64,000 nucleotides of DNA from Candidatus Gastranaerophilales bacterium (GCA_944324425.1 CALUWE010000004.1:62001-126000); one strand, 5' to 3'; shown: positions 17,492-27,280, counted from the first letter of the stretch. The notes: generated by a model from the letters alone, not told the origin. Numbers and translations: made by a program.

Positions 17492-18304
17492 ATGAAAACG
17501 ATAAAACTTAACAATTTCGAAATCGGAGGAGATAAGCTTACAATTTTAGCGGGCCCTTGCGCTATGGAATCAAAAGAAATTTGCGCTTCGGTTTGCAAAA
17601 AATTAAAAGAAGTAACCCAAAAATTGGGCATTAATTATGTTTTTAAAGTTTCCTTCGATAAAGCAAACCGTTCTTCGCTTGCTTCATACAGGGGTTTGGG
17701 GATTGAGGAAGGTTTAAAAATTATCGGTGAAATAAAAGAAGAATTTCAAGTCCCCGTTGTAACAGATATCCATGAGCCGTATCAGGCGGAATTAGCCGCA
17801 AAAGTAGCCGACATTTTACAAATTCCTGCGTTTTTGTGCAGGCAAACAGATTTGCTTGTTGCAGCCGCAAAAACAGGAAAAATTGTGAATATTAAAAAAG
17901 GGCAGTTTTTATCGCCCTATCAAATGAAATCAATTGCAAAAAAAGTTATTGATTCAAATAACGATAAAATTTTAATAACGGAGCGGGGTGCAAGCTTTGG
18001 TTATAACAACCTTGTATCTGATATGAGAAGCATTAAAATTATTCAAGATATGGGATATCCCGTTATTTTTGATGCAACTCATTCCGTTCAAATCCCTGGG
18101 GGTAAAGGCGAATCATCAGGCGGTGAAAGACAATTTGTCCCCTTGCTTGCAAAAGCAGCGGTTGCATCTGGCGCTAAAGGGTTATTTTTTGAAATTCACC
18201 CCGAACCTGCTTGCGCTCTTTGTGATGGCGATAATATGCTTCCTATGTCAGAAGCGGAAAAACTTTTTACGACACTAAACGAGATTTTTAAAATAGTAAA
18301 TTAA
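17492..18304 (+). CDS. kdsA: 3-deoxy-8-phosphooctulonate (Kdo-8-phosphate) synthase
   Basis: The 270-residue protein matches KdsA: LAGPCAMES (19-27), FKVSFDKANRSS, TDIHEP, IPAFLCRQTDLL, ITERGASFGYNNLVSDMRS, DATHSVQIPGG and EIHPEP. It condenses arabinose-5-phosphate with PEP to make Kdo-8-phosphate for LPS. It heads a four-gene run with the YhaM-like gene (2-base gap), a secreted protein and pncC. No Shine-Dalgarno is visible; TATAAT lies 7 bases before the ATG, so the mRNA may be leaderless. Confidence 0.97.
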   Translation: MKTIKLNNFEIGGDKLTILAGPCAMESKEICASVCKKLKEVTQKLGINYVFKVSFDKANRSSLASYRGLGIEEGLKIIGEIKEEFQVPVVTDIHEPYQAELAAKVADILQIPAFLCRQTDLLVAAAKTGKIVNIKKGQFLSPYQMKSIAKKVIDSNNDKILITERGASFGYNNLVSDMRSIKIIQDMGYPVIFDATHSVQIPGGKGESSGGERQFVPLLAKAAVASGAKGLFFEIHPEPACALCDGDNMLPMSEAEKLFTTLNEIFKIVN

Positions 18305-18306
18305 TT

Positions 18307-19134
18307 ATGTTAGATTTAAATGCAAAATACGAAGTTTTATCATTTATGACAGGCGACACAAAAGCCGGAACAAAAATGGGCAAAATGCAACTTAAAAATT
18401 TGTCCAATGATTCGGTTTTAAACTGTATTCTTTGGGAAGAAGCCTTGAATCGGCTTGATTCAAAACTTTTTAAAACAGGGAACATTGTTAAAATCATAAC
18501 CGCAAGCTACAATGAAAAATTTAATAACTGCCTTGTAAATAATATGGAGCTTTTGGTTGAAGCTAAGGCCGGAATAACAAAAGAAGAAGCAGGTGAACTT
18601 TATAATTTCATAAAAACCACAATTGAAAGTTTTTCAGATGCCAATTTAAAACAGTTTGTAATAACAGCAATTGAAAAAGATAAAGAAAAATTTATGACGG
18701 CACCGGCTGCTAAAGTTATGCATCATAACTATTTAGGGGGGTTATTGGTTCATATATCGGAATGTATTAAATTTGCCCAAGCAATTCACCCCGTTTGTTA
18801 TAAAGAAATAGATAAAGATATCTTGCTTGCCGCTTGCATTTTGCATGATATAGGAAAAATTTATGAATATGAAATAGACCCTGAAACAGGCTTTATTGAA
18901 TATTCAAACGAATTTCAAAAAGATTGGATAAGCCATTCTCAATACGGCTTTTCACTTTGCATGGCAAACAACCAGCCAATGATTGCAAAAATGATAGCTT
19001 CTCACCACGGAAGATCTGATTGGGGCGCTATGATTGACTTAGGCGAAAAAGATTTGGACAATTTTTATTATATAGTTCATCATATAGATGACCTTTCCGC
19101 AAAATTCGGAAGAATAAACGTAAACGATTTATAA
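18307..19134 (+). CDS. YhaM-like OB-fold and HD-domain 3'-5' exoribonuclease
   Basis: A 275-residue protein with an N-terminal OB-fold-like part (about 1-90) and a C-terminal HD domain: HHNYLGGLLVHISE, ILHDIGK, HSQYGF and ASHHGRSDWG supply the metal-binding His/Asp residues. This architecture matches YhaM/CBF1, a 3'-5' exonuclease acting on RNA and DNA. It starts two bases after kdsA and is probably co-transcribed. A different HD hydrolase is possible but the OB plus HD arrangement favours YhaM. Confidence 0.8.
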   Translation: MLDLNAKYEVLSFMTGDTKAGTKMGKMQLKNLSNDSVLNCILWEEALNRLDSKLFKTGNIVKIITASYNEKFNNCLVNNMELLVEAKAGITKEEAGELYNFIKTTIESFSDANLKQFVITAIEKDKEKFMTAPAAKVMHHNYLGGLLVHISECIKFAQAIHPVCYKEIDKDILLAACILHDIGKIYEYEIDPETGFIEYSNEFQKDWISHSQYGFSLCMANNQPMIAKMIASHHGRSDWGAMIDLGEKDLDNFYYIVHHIDDLSAKFGRINVNDL

Positions 19135-19143
19135 GGGGGACAG

Positions 19144-19839
19144 ATGAAAAAGTTATTGCTTATTTTAAGCATATTCACAATTTTAACTGCATTTTTTATA
19201 AATGAAGCCTCTGCCTATCAAATAACGGCGGATGCTAAAACAAAAAGAATACCTTTGGGAACAAAACTTGAACTTGAAATGGCACATAATGTTTCATTGG
19301 ATTCCGCTAACGTTGGCGATATGTTCAGCGCATATCTAACAAGAGACGTAAGAACTCCGACCACAATGATTCTTCCCAGAGGAACCGTTGTAAGGGGCAA
19401 TATTTCAAATGTTGTTGAACCAAAGAGATTGTCTCGTTCAGGCGTTTTATATTTGAATTTTGACCATGTGGTAGCGCCAAATGGTGCACAGCTGCCGATT
19501 AAAGCAGGTTTATGCGAAGACTTTAAACTTGATGATAACGGCGGCATTAAAGGCGGCGGCAACTACGGAGAAGCCGTTAAAGAAAATTGGTCTAATTCGG
19601 GAGCAATTATTAAGAAATCTACAAAATGGGGTATCACTTCAGGCGAAGATTTGTTCAAAGGCGGAAAATATCTCGTAACACCCTTTGCCGCTGTTGGCGG
19701 CACGGTTGCAGGGGCAGGCTATTTTGTGGGAACCACGGTTGCTGACCTGTTCCATAAAGGTAAAGGGGTTGACCTCGCAAAAGGACAGGTGTTTAATATT
19801 TTATTATTAGAGTCATTGGATGTACCGGTAAGTGAATAA
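19144..19839 (+). CDS. Secreted protein of unknown function
   Basis: The 231-residue protein has a signal peptide (MKKLLLILSIFTILTAFFI, cleaved near ASA). The first half has a beta-rich segment (LGTKLELEMAHNV, MILPRGTVVRGNIS, GVLYLNFDHVVAPNG) resembling outward-facing domains of VirB10/TrbI-like or other envelope proteins; this is weak resemblance. The second half is Gly/Lys-rich, with a hydrophobic Gly-Ala stretch (GGTVAGAGYFVGTTVADL). AAGGGGG is a good ribosome site. It overlaps pncC by 8 bases. Confidence 0.75.
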   Translation: MKKLLLILSIFTILTAFFINEASAYQITADAKTKRIPLGTKLELEMAHNVSLDSANVGDMFSAYLTRDVRTPTTMILPRGTVVRGNISNVVEPKRLSRSGVLYLNFDHVVAPNGAQLPIKAGLCEDFKLDDNGGIKGGGNYGEAVKENWSNSGAIIKKSTKWGITSGEDLFKGGKYLVTPFAAVGGTVAGAGYFVGTTVADLFHKGKGVDLAKGQVFNILLLESLDVPVSE

Positions 19840-20308
19840 TATAGAAAAAATAAAAGAAATTTTAATAAAGAAAAACTTAAAGCTCTCTGTCGGCGAATCT
19901 TGCACAGGCGGGCTTATAAGCTCAATTCTTACGGACATAGACGGTGCTTCAAATTTTATTGAAGTGAATTTTGTAACTTATTCAAAATTTGCCAAAATAA
20001 GATTTTTGGATGTCCCCGAATTTGTAATTGAAAGATACGGAGTTGTTTCAAATGAAACCGCATATTGTATGGCAACAGGCTTGTTACAATATTCTGGCGT
20101 TTCAATTGCAACAACGGGTTATGTAGGCCCTACAGGGGGAGATGAAAAAAACCCCATAGGCACTGTTTACTATGCTTTTGGTTATAAAAATAAAGTTAAA
20201 GTTCTGAAATACATATCCGAGAAAACCGACAGAAAAGAAATCAAACAAGATATGGCAGATTATATTTTGAACGGTTTTGTAGGTTTTCTTGAAGAACTTT
20301 TTAACTAA
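19832..20308 (+). CDS. pncC: CinA C-terminal domain protein (nicotinamide-nucleotide amidase)
   Basis: The 158-residue protein is the stand-alone CinA C-terminal domain: KLSVGESCTGGLISSIL, RYGVVSNETAYCMA and GYVGPTGGDEKNPIGTVYYA. PncC deamidates NMN, recycling by-products of NAD-dependent DNA ligase. It begins at GTG within the end of the preceding secreted-protein gene, which implies coupled translation. The usual GIAGP is GYVGP here. A terminator follows. Confidence 0.9.
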   Translation: MNNIEKIKEILIKKNLKLSVGESCTGGLISSILTDIDGASNFIEVNFVTYSKFAKIRFLDVPEFVIERYGVVSNETAYCMATGLLQYSGVSIATTGYVGPTGGDEKNPIGTVYYAFGYKNKVKVLKYISEKTDRKEIKQDMADYILNGFVGFLEELFN

Positions 20309-20326
20309 AATAAATTTAATTTAATT

Positions 20327-20355
20327 AAAAGCTCCTTGTTTCAAGGGGCTTTTTT
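20327..20355 (+). terminator. Terminator after pncC
   Basis: AAAAGCTCCTTG (20327-20338) pairs with CAAGGGGCTTTT (20342-20353), one G-T pair, then T run. Confidence 0.8.
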
Positions 20356-20467
20356 GTTTGTTAATAATTGTAACGAAAAATTGATTCTCGCTAAAGTTTA
20401 ATTAAAAGATAGCCGATAGCCTTCATATAAGAACAAGGATTAAAGAACTTAATTAAAGGAGGCTCAA

Positions 20468-20845
20468 ATGAGCGAAGTACATTTTAATGGTCTTTCGGGT
20501 AATTACAATTATTACCAAAGTGATGACTCGAAGAAAAAGGCGGAAGAAAAAAATATTCAACAAGCTTCCAGCGCACAAGAAGCAAAAAGTGCTGATCCAA
20601 ACAAAGTATTAGACGCACTTTCATTTATTGGTGCTCAAAATTTCGTAAAAGTGGCAGGAAAAACACCTGTTAACCCTTCAGACTTTCTGTCTGATGACAG
20701 AATCAAGAACATTGAAGATTCAATGAAATTGTTTGAAGAAGGAACAGAAAAATATGCCGATGTAATTAAAGCAGAATTCGGCAATGTGTTTAGTGAAGAT
20801 ACGGTTTATGCCCTTGCGGCAAACGCCTTTGCACTTGACGCATAA
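20468..20845 (+). CDS. Small uncharacterised protein with N-terminal FNG
   Basis: A 125-residue soluble protein. It begins MSEVHFNGLSGNYNYYQSDD, followed by a Lys/Glu/Gln-rich stretch and a helical C-terminal half ending in Ala-rich ALAANAFALDA. AAGGAGG just upstream is a near-perfect ribosome site, suggesting high expression. No signal peptide or membrane helix is seen. The early F-x-G resembles the N-termini of the proteins at 53548 and 53721. Function unknown. Confidence 0.75.
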   Translation: MSEVHFNGLSGNYNYYQSDDSKKKAEEKNIQQASSAQEAKSADPNKVLDALSFIGAQNFVKVAGKTPVNPSDFLSDDRIKNIEDSMKLFEEGTEKYADVIKAEFGNVFSEDTVYALAANAFALDA

Positions 20846-20909
20846 GTCAATTAAAGGAACAAAAAGTATTTCTCTCTCCTCCTTATCTCTATAGTTCTTT
20901 AAGATTTTA

Positions 20910-20939
20910 CCCGGGGATTTTCTTCCTCGGGCTTTTTTT
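20910..20939 (+). terminator. Terminator before repeat cluster
   Basis: CCCGGGG (20910-20916) pairs with CCTCGGG (20925-20931), followed by a run of seven T. Confidence 0.75.
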
Positions 20940-21355
20940 GCGGATTTTACGTAGGGTGAAAGGCGAAGCCTGTAACCCGCCAATGTGAAAGCCGAACGGA
21001 GTGGAAAAAGTGCATTTTTGCGCTTTTGAAATGAAGTTGCTAGGCTTGAACCGCTAGTAAAATCCAAGAAGCGGATTTTACGTAGGGTGAAAGGCGAAGC
21101 CTGTAACCCGCCAATGTGAAAGCCGAACGGAGTGGAAAAAGTGCATTTTTGCGCTTTTGAAATGAAGTTGCTAGGCTTGAACCGCTAGTAAAATCCAAGA
21201 AGCGGATTTTACGTAGCATGGAGCAAACGTTAGTTTGCGAAATGCGCCAACGTGAGCGAACGCCGAAGCAGAAAAAGTGCGTCAGCACTTTTGAAAAGGA
21301 GTGCAAGAGAAGCGAACCGCCAGTAAATTTCAAGAAAGCGAAATTCCAAGGTCGC
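20940..21355 (+). repeat. Structured dispersed repeat, family A: two 131-base copies plus a diverged third
   Basis: Units start at 20940, 21071 and 21202 with GCGGATTTTACGTAG. The first two are nearly identical over 131 bases; the third changes after GTAGCATGGAGC. Unit junctions form a hairpin GTAAAATCC-AAGAAGC-GGATTTTAC, and each unit has an AAAAGTGC...G(C/T)ACTTTT-type hairpin. The same family lies inverted at 33936-34316 beside clpP. Open frames across it repeat one peptide and are not believed to be genes. Confidence 0.85.
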
Positions 21356-21540
21356 CGGAAAAAAGTTGATTAAACGTCAAGTTTTTTGAGGCAGGCAAAT
21401 AGAGAGTATTTATAATCAATGAAGCCATTTTACAATTTAAAAAAACATGGGGGGCACAGCTTACCAATGTATAAACCAAACAAAATAAAAGTGCATTTTG
21501 TACTTTTAAAATAAATGTAAGGTTTAAAGTGCCAAAATAA
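21356..21540. other. Gene-free tail of the 20.9-21.6 kb region
   Basis: AT-rich, no gene or clear motif beyond a short purine-rich GGGGGGCACAG. It ends at the terminator of the GH57 gene. Confidence 0.4.
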
Positions 21541-21566
21541 AAGGCTCTCTTTTTTAAGAGAGCCTT
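21541..21566 (-). terminator. Terminator after the GH57 gene
   Basis: AAGGCTCTCTT (21541-21551) pairs perfectly with AAGAGAGCCTT (21556-21566), loop of four T. Confidence 0.85.
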
Positions 21567-21583
21567 TAAATTAAAAGATTTAA

Positions 21584-23311
21584 TTATTTATACAAAGGGG
21601 CAAGTTTCTTTTCTTGTTGAGGAATAACCCCTTCTTCAATCGGAAGGTAGACTCTGTAATCGATTTCACTGAAGCAGTTATCAATAGATTCAATTTTCTT
21701 TAATTCCGCATCTGAAATAGAATTGTTGTCTATCATATCCGCAATTTTTTCAAATCTTTCAACATGTTCTCTGAACCTGTCAGTTGCATAATCTTTAGCT
21801 TGCCATGTTGTAATTAAGAAAGGCCAATCTGAACTTTGCAATAAGAGGTTTTCTCTTGCCAATTGATTCAACGCTCTTAATAAAAGCTTGTCTTCAGGTT
21901 GTTTTTCATATCTTGAAACAACATCGATGATTCTTTTTTCGCAAGCATGGATAATTGGCCACATCCATTCTGTCAGGTGGTTTTGCCATACCCAGAAATG
22001 TCCGCCTTGGCCCCAAGATGATTCAGGAATTTGAATTGCATCAACAGGAGGGTGAGCTTTCAAATATTCGCCTGCTGTCATCATTTCAACTTCAGGAAGG
22101 TATTGATTTAACTTTTTAATAACTTGTTTAATAAATTCAACACCTTCAAACCACCAGTGGCCGTAAAGTTCGGTATCAAATGAAACCATGCAGAGCCCTT
22201 GTTTACCGTTATTTGCCATTTTGTAATCGTTTAATAAATGGTAAATTAAGGTTGTATAGTGGTCTGAATTTGAATTAATCTGATTCATGGCAAGAACAGG
22301 GTCATACAACATCTTGTCGCCTAAATCGGTCGTGGATGATGTAATTCTCCAATAATGCATGCCTGAATTCGGGTCTTTTCTGTGGAATTCACGATAGCAG
22401 CCATCACCCGGGTAACCGTCTGCTGCTGACCAAACTTGGAAGCCTGCTCTGTCGTTTCTGCCCATCACTGCCACTTGCGCATCAGGAAGCCAATATGCTG
22501 AATAGGTATCGTAGCCTGTTTTTTCACGTTTCGGAAGCGGAATATATTCAATGTTTCCGTAAACGCCTATTTTTCTTCTGTTACCGATTGAATTTCCGCC
22601 TTCAATAACGTGAGATTCAGTAAAGAAGTATTCAATGTCGTTATTTTGCAAAGTAACTTCAATAGCAGGACGCCATTTTTTCTTGCCGTCTTTGCCAACA
22701 AATTCATAACCTTGACGGTAAGCGCATTCAGGCAACCAGCAGCCTTTTGCCTTTTTGCCGAATAAACGTTTTGTAGTGTCTGAACCTACTTTAAATTGTG
22801 CGTTAAGGTTTGTATCAGTTGCAAGCAAGGGTGAGAACCCATGGGTAGCACCCGATGTTGTAATTTCAATACATTCTAATTCTTGATATTTTTTGAAACC
22901 TGCAATTAAATCTTTGTTGAACTTATTAATGAACAAATCTTTAATTCTGTTAAACCAGTCAAAATAATATTTTGCAAGATATTTAAGGTGCTGAGAGTGT
23001 GCAACGTTCGGGTCAGGATATCTTTCTAAATCCTTAGAAACAGCCTTAATTCTTGTATCGAGGTAATCAATAAACCCTTGTTTCAAGTGTTCATCGTTTA
23101 ATTGTTCAGCCAAAATCGGGGTAATACCTACTGTTAATTTTGCCTTAATTCCTTCGTCATATAATTCCGAAATCATATTAAGAAGGGGAACATAAGTTTC
23201 TGCCATACATTCATACAAATTTTCTTCCCCAAAAGGCCACATACCGGCTTTTCTGTAAAAAGGAAGGTGCGAATGAAGCATAAACACAAATTGTCCGACT
23301 TTATCCGTCAT
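21584..23311 (-). CDS. GH57 1,4-alpha-glucan branching enzyme (DUF1957 type)
   Basis: A GH57 protein: VGQFVFMLHSHLPFYR at the N-terminus, the probable nucleophile in WLPECAYRQGYEF, and the probable acid in VSFDTELYGHWWFEG, followed by the C-terminal helical part with WGQGGHFWVWQN. Related enzymes make alpha-1,6 branches in glycogen. I choose ATG 23311 (575 residues) because GGAGG lies upstream, though an ATG at 23329 would add six residues. It is a single-gene unit with its own terminator. Branching activity is inferred from family; GH57 also includes amylases. Confidence 0.88.
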   Translation of the reverse strand: MTDKVGQFVFMLHSHLPFYRKAGMWPFGEENLYECMAETYVPLLNMISELYDEGIKAKLTVGITPILAEQLNDEHLKQGFIDYLDTRIKAVSKDLERYPDPNVAHSQHLKYLAKYYFDWFNRIKDLFINKFNKDLIAGFKKYQELECIEITTSGATHGFSPLLATDTNLNAQFKVGSDTTKRLFGKKAKGCWLPECAYRQGYEFVGKDGKKKWRPAIEVTLQNNDIEYFFTESHVIEGGNSIGNRRKIGVYGNIEYIPLPKREKTGYDTYSAYWLPDAQVAVMGRNDRAGFQVWSAADGYPGDGCYREFHRKDPNSGMHYWRITSSTTDLGDKMLYDPVLAMNQINSNSDHYTTLIYHLLNDYKMANNGKQGLCMVSFDTELYGHWWFEGVEFIKQVIKKLNQYLPEVEMMTAGEYLKAHPPVDAIQIPESSWGQGGHFWVWQNHLTEWMWPIIHACEKRIIDVVSRYEKQPEDKLLLRALNQLARENLLLQSSDWPFLITTWQAKDYATDRFREHVERFEKIADMIDNNSISDAELKKIESIDNCFSEIDYRVYLPIEEGVIPQQEKKLAPLYK

Positions 23312-23429
23312 TTTAATATTCGCCTCCATGTTATCTTACACTTTATTTATATCATAAAACCAATTAAAATATAACCCATGAGAATTACTTCCTCGGTATA
23401 AAAAAATCAATATAAAGTGTTATAAATAC

Positions 23430-23460
23430 AATTAAACCGCCTTTTTAGACGGTTTTAATT
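23430..23460 (-). terminator. Terminator after the J-domain-like gene
   Basis: AATTAAACCG (23430-23439) pairs with CGGTTTTAATT (23450-23460) with one bulge; T-rich on the minus side. Confidence 0.6.
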
Positions 23461-23491
23461 ATTAAGAAATATTACAACTGATTAAATTACT

Positions 23492-25240
23492 TTACATGGC
23501 AGCCTGTTTTACAAGGTTCCCGTAATAATACAGAAGCGCTTTTTTGCCCCCGACATTGCCTTTTGTACCAAATATTTCGGAATATAAATTCCAAGCCGAT
23601 TGGGCATTTTGTTCGGTTGTTACATCGGGATGATATTTATGCGCAAGTTTTTTATACATTTTATCCAAAGCGCTCAGCTTTTCTTGTGCCGTATCAGCCT
23701 TTTGGAATTTTTCATACAGAGAAGTTATTTCACTGTCATTTTCCAATTTCACGGCACGCCCAAGCGCCTGAGTGCAATCGTCAACAACCTCTGTTTGTGT
23801 ATAATGACCCGAAGCGTTCGTTTTCATTTCTTTGGTTATGTTTTCATAAGTTAATTCCGCCGAAGATTGAGTTTTGACAGGCTTTGTTCCCGAGGCTGCT
23901 CCTGCCGCATTAGCACCGTTTCCGGCACTTGCTGCACCCGTGCTTTGCATTTCGGGATTATTTTTAAATATTTTACCGGTCAATGCGCCTGTTCCTGCAC
24001 CTATAACAGCGCCTCCGATTGCATATTTTAAAGATTGAATAATCATATCGTTAAATGAAAAACTTTTTTCTTTATCGGTTAAACAATCTATGCTGTAATC
24101 CGTTATGCCGATTGCAGAACCAGAAATTGCACCGGTTACGCTTCCTTGAGATGCGCTTGAAATTTTTGAAGATGAAGATGTAAGCACGCCCACACCTCCC
24201 GTAATCGCACCGTTTATGGCACCTTGTGCCAAATCTTTAACAATGTTTGCCGCGTTCAAAGAATCGCCTTTAATGCTGTTTGTGCTTCTTTCGCCTAATC
24301 CCGCAAGAGCTTTTATGCCTGAACCCAATACTGTTGCAGCTGCAATAATTTTGCCTGTCGTGCCGCCTTTAGATTTCATGGCTGCTGCGCCCACAAAGCC
24401 CCCGATTGCAGACAAAGCCGAGGTCAGCATTGTTGTTGAAGATTTTGATTTATCGCTAAACTTTTTAACTTCGTTCATTGCTTCGTTATAAGTAATTGTT
24501 CCCATTTGGTATTTTTCTATTGCTTTTTTAGCGCTTTTTGAAGTTCCTTTCATTGAAAACAGAGATTTTATACCGTCTATGCCTTTTGAAATTACACCTT
24601 GGCTCATTCTTGCATTCATATATGAAGCTTGAAGATTTTCCAAACTTCCTTCGCTTGAACCGTTAAAATTCGGAATATATTTTGAAGTATCGGTATCTAA
24701 ATTTTGGCCGTTTTGAAATGAAGCATCAGGAGTATTTGCCGCATTATATGCCGTTTCAACCTGCTGCGGAACGTAAGCTTGCTGCGGCTGATATACAGGC
24801 ATTTGCTGATAATTATAGTATTGCATATTAGGCTGCATATAGACCGGCTGTTGACAAGGAACCGTTACAGGCATTGAAAAGCCCGCTTGTGGCGGCTGAT
24901 ATGCAGGCATTTGCTGATAATTATAGTATTGCATATTGGGCTGCATATATTGTATCGGCTGTTGATATTGTATATTTTGATAATTTGGCGCAACATTTTG
25001 ATATGGGGTATATGTTTGCACTTGGGGCTGAAGCTGCAAATTTGTATAAACATCTTGAACCGCAGTATTATTCTGAACTGTTTGGGAATTATTTTGAGAA
25101 GTGCCGACGGGTTTAAAATGTTCATTTATTTTTGCTTGAATTTCAGCTTGATTAACTGTTGTATCAAGTTTAATGTTTGCCATTTTGCTTGACAAATTAT
25201 TTCCCATATTCCCCGAATTAAACTCTGCAGCCCAACTCAT
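23492..25240 (-). CDS. Large protein with Gln/Pro/Tyr-rich repeats, Gly-zipper region and J-domain-like C-terminus
   Basis: A 582-residue protein of unusual build. Residues about 50-170 are Gln/Pro/Tyr-rich and hold two copies of MQPNMQYYNYQQMP, from a 108-base direct repeat. The middle (about 260-430) is rich in Gly/Ala/Ser with helix-packing patterns (GAVIGAGTGALTG). The last 100 residues contain KLAHKYHPDV with an HPD tripeptide, as in DnaJ domains, though the rest of the J-domain is only partly recognisable. AGGAA precedes the ATG. A scaffold or surface role with chaperone recruitment is possible; function is unknown. Confidence 0.7.
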   Translation of the reverse strand: MSWAAEFNSGNMGNNLSSKMANIKLDTTVNQAEIQAKINEHFKPVGTSQNNSQTVQNNTAVQDVYTNLQLQPQVQTYTPYQNVAPNYQNIQYQQPIQYMQPNMQYYNYQQMPAYQPPQAGFSMPVTVPCQQPVYMQPNMQYYNYQQMPVYQPQQAYVPQQVETAYNAANTPDASFQNGQNLDTDTSKYIPNFNGSSEGSLENLQASYMNARMSQGVISKGIDGIKSLFSMKGTSKSAKKAIEKYQMGTITYNEAMNEVKKFSDKSKSSTTMLTSALSAIGGFVGAAAMKSKGGTTGKIIAAATVLGSGIKALAGLGERSTNSIKGDSLNAANIVKDLAQGAINGAITGGVGVLTSSSSKISSASQGSVTGAISGSAIGITDYSIDCLTDKEKSFSFNDMIIQSLKYAIGGAVIGAGTGALTGKIFKNNPEMQSTGAASAGNGANAAGAASGTKPVKTQSSAELTYENITKEMKTNASGHYTQTEVVDDCTQALGRAVKLENDSEITSLYEKFQKADTAQEKLSALDKMYKKLAHKYHPDVTTEQNAQSAWNLYSEIFGTKGNVGGKKALLYYYGNLVKQAAM

Positions 25241-25364
25241 AAATTCCTAATATCCTATTATTTCTTTCCGTATAAATTAATAAAAACATTTATAATTTAA
25301 AAATTGCCTCAATTTGTGGTTTTTTTGCTATTATTATCTAGTAGTTAAAATAATGAGGATATCG

Positions 25365-26561
25365 ATGGAAAAAATTCAAACCAAAATTGACGAAAAATTT
25401 ATTAATCAGGCAAAAGAACTTTCTATTGGCGCTGAAATTGTGCCGGATGGGTATATGGGGCTTGCTTATAAATTGCAAAAATCTTATGAAACAAAAAAAC
25501 CCCTAAGAGTTAAGCTTGGTTTGGATCCTACCCGCCCCGATCTTCACTTGGGGCATACGGTTGTTATGAGGAAATTGAAAAAATTCCAAGAATTAGGCCA
25601 TACAATTGTTTTAATTGTCGGCGGCGCAACCGCAATGGTAGGCGACCCATCAGGAAAATCCGAAACTCGTCCCGCTCTTACAAAAGAACAGGTAGAAAAA
25701 AACGCTAAAACATATTTTGAACAAATGGCAAAAGTTTTGGATGTAAATAAAGCGGAAGTCAGAAATAACGCAGATTGGCTTCATTCTTTAAGTTTTGTTG
25801 AAATGTTAAAATTAGCAAGTTCAACAACCGTTGCAAGGCTTTTAACAAGAGATGACTTCAACAAAAGATACACGGAAGGCCGCCCGATTAGCGTTGTGGA
25901 ATTTTTCTATCCTTTAATGCAAGCTTATGATTCCGTTCAAATTGATTCTGATATTGAACTTGGGGGAACCGACCAAACATTTAACCTTCTTATGGGAAGG
26001 GATGTTCAAAATTTTTACGGCAAGGAAGACGGGCAAATTGCCTTTATGCTGCCTTTAATTGAAGGAACGGACGGGCTTGTTAAAATGTCAAAAACATACC
26101 CTGAACATTGTATTTCTCTAACTGACAGCCCAAAAGATATGTATGGCAAATTAATGTCTATTCCTGATTCTTTAATGGAAAAATATTATACACTTCTAAC
26201 AGACCTTAAATTCAATAAAGACAATAACCCGAGAGACGAAAAAATGCGCCTTGCGTTTGAAATTACAAAGATGTATAACGGGGAAATTGAAGCCACAAAA
26301 GCACAAAATGATTTCATTAATGTTGTTCAAAATAAAGGGATTCCCGATGACATTGAAGAAATTAAATTAAATGAACCTACAAACATTTTAGATTTAATTG
26401 TCAAATTGAATTTCACAACCTCAAAAGGCGAAGCAAAAAGGCTTATTCAAGGGGGCGGCGTGAAATTTGAAGGTGAAAAAATTTCAGATTTTCAAACCGT
26501 AATTGAAAAAGAAGGAATTTTACAAGCAGGAAAAAGGAAATATGCAAAACTCACTTTCTGA
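25365..26561 (+). CDS. tyrS: Tyrosyl-tRNA synthetase
   Basis: The protein from ATG 25365 (398 residues) has [20 protein letters not shown] (HIGH-type motif HLGH), [16 protein letters not shown], the KMSK motif in [10 protein letters not shown] and a C-terminal S4-like RNA-binding domain ([14 protein letters not shown]). It charges tRNA-Tyr. GAGG lies seven bases before the chosen ATG; an upstream in-frame TTG at 25314 adds only a hydrophobic non-conserved leader. It overlaps the cysE start by 20 bases. Confidence 0.97.
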   Translation: MEKIQTKIDEKFINQAKELSIGAEIVPDGYMGLAYKLQKSYETKKPLRVKLGLDPTRPDLHLGHTVVMRKLKKFQELGHTIVLIVGGATAMVGDPSGKSETRPALTKEQVEKNAKTYFEQMAKVLDVNKAEVRNNADWLHSLSFVEMLKLASSTTVARLLTRDDFNKRYTEGRPISVVEFFYPLMQAYDSVQIDSDIELGGTDQTFNLLMGRDVQNFYGKEDGQIAFMLPLIEGTDGLVKMSKTYPEHCISLTDSPKDMYGKLMSIPDSLMEKYYTLLTDLKFNKDNNPRDEKMRLAFEITKMYNGEIEATKAQNDFINVVQNKGIPDDIEEIKLNEPTNILDLIVKLNFTTSKGEAKRLIQGGGVKFEGEKISDFQTVIEKEGILQAGKRKYAKLTF

Positions 26562-27237
26562 TGAAAATATTGTTAAACCCGAAAAGAAAAAATCCAAAAT
26601 TGCCCTTGTAAGGGGAATTAAAAGGGTTATTGACGATATAAACAATATAAAAGATAAAGACCCTGCGGCAAAAAGTTTATTTGAAATTATTCTTTTATAC
26701 CCCGGGTTCCACGCGCTTTTATCATACAGAATTGCAAACAAATTAAAAAAATGGAAAATTCCTTTTATTCCAAGGTTAATTTCTCAAATTGCAAGGTTTT
26801 TTACAGGCATTGAAATTCACCCCGGTGCCACCATTGGCGAAAAATTTTTTATAGACCATGGGATGGGTGTTGTTATTGGTGAAACCACGATAATTGGCGA
26901 CAATGTGCTTGTTTATCAGGGTGTAACATTGGGCGGCACAGGCAAAGACCAAGGAAAACGACACCCAACAATCGGCGACAGAGTTACAATTGGCGCTGGC
27001 GCTAAGGTTTTAGGAAATATTACAATAGGGTCAGATTCAAATATAGGTGCAGGTTCTGTTGTGATAGATGATGTTCCCGAGCATTCAACGGTTGTCGGTG
27101 TTCCGGGGCGTATAACACGTCAAAGGTTCTTTATTCAGGGGCAATTATTGCACAATAAAATTCCTGACCCTATCACTTGCGAACTTAGAAGATTGACTTA
27201 TGAAATTAAAGAATTGAGAGATAAGATTAATTCTTAA
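26542..27237 (+). CDS. cysE: Serine O-acetyltransferase
   Basis: From ATG 26542 the protein has 231 residues and a left-handed beta-helix of hexapeptide repeats: [59 protein letters not shown] and [20 protein letters not shown]. This matches CysE, which acetylates serine for cysteine synthesis; HG in IDHGMG includes the catalytic His. AAAAGGAAAT supports this start inside tyrS, so the genes are likely coupled. No cysK is seen nearby. Confidence 0.93.
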   Translation: MQNSLSDENIVKPEKKKSKIALVRGIKRVIDDINNIKDKDPAAKSLFEIILLYPGFHALLSYRIANKLKKWKIPFIPRLISQIARFFTGIEIHPGATIGEKFFIDHGMGVVIGETTIIGDNVLVYQGVTLGGTGKDQGKRHPTIGDRVTIGAGAKVLGNITIGSDSNIGAGSVVIDDVPEHSTVVGVPGRITRQRFFIQGQLLHNKIPDPITCELRRLTYEIKELRDKINS

Positions 27238-27280
27238 TTAAAATTTTATTTGCACTGCTGTATTTTTTTAAAAAACTCTA

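Noticed and set aside
20720-21333. Minus-strand frames with an [11 protein letters not shown] peptide
   Set aside because: Translation of family A repeats; the same peptide appears in unrelated places.
20940-21355. CRISPR array
   Set aside because: Repeats are over 130 bases, directly adjacent with no unique spacers, and no cas genes are near.
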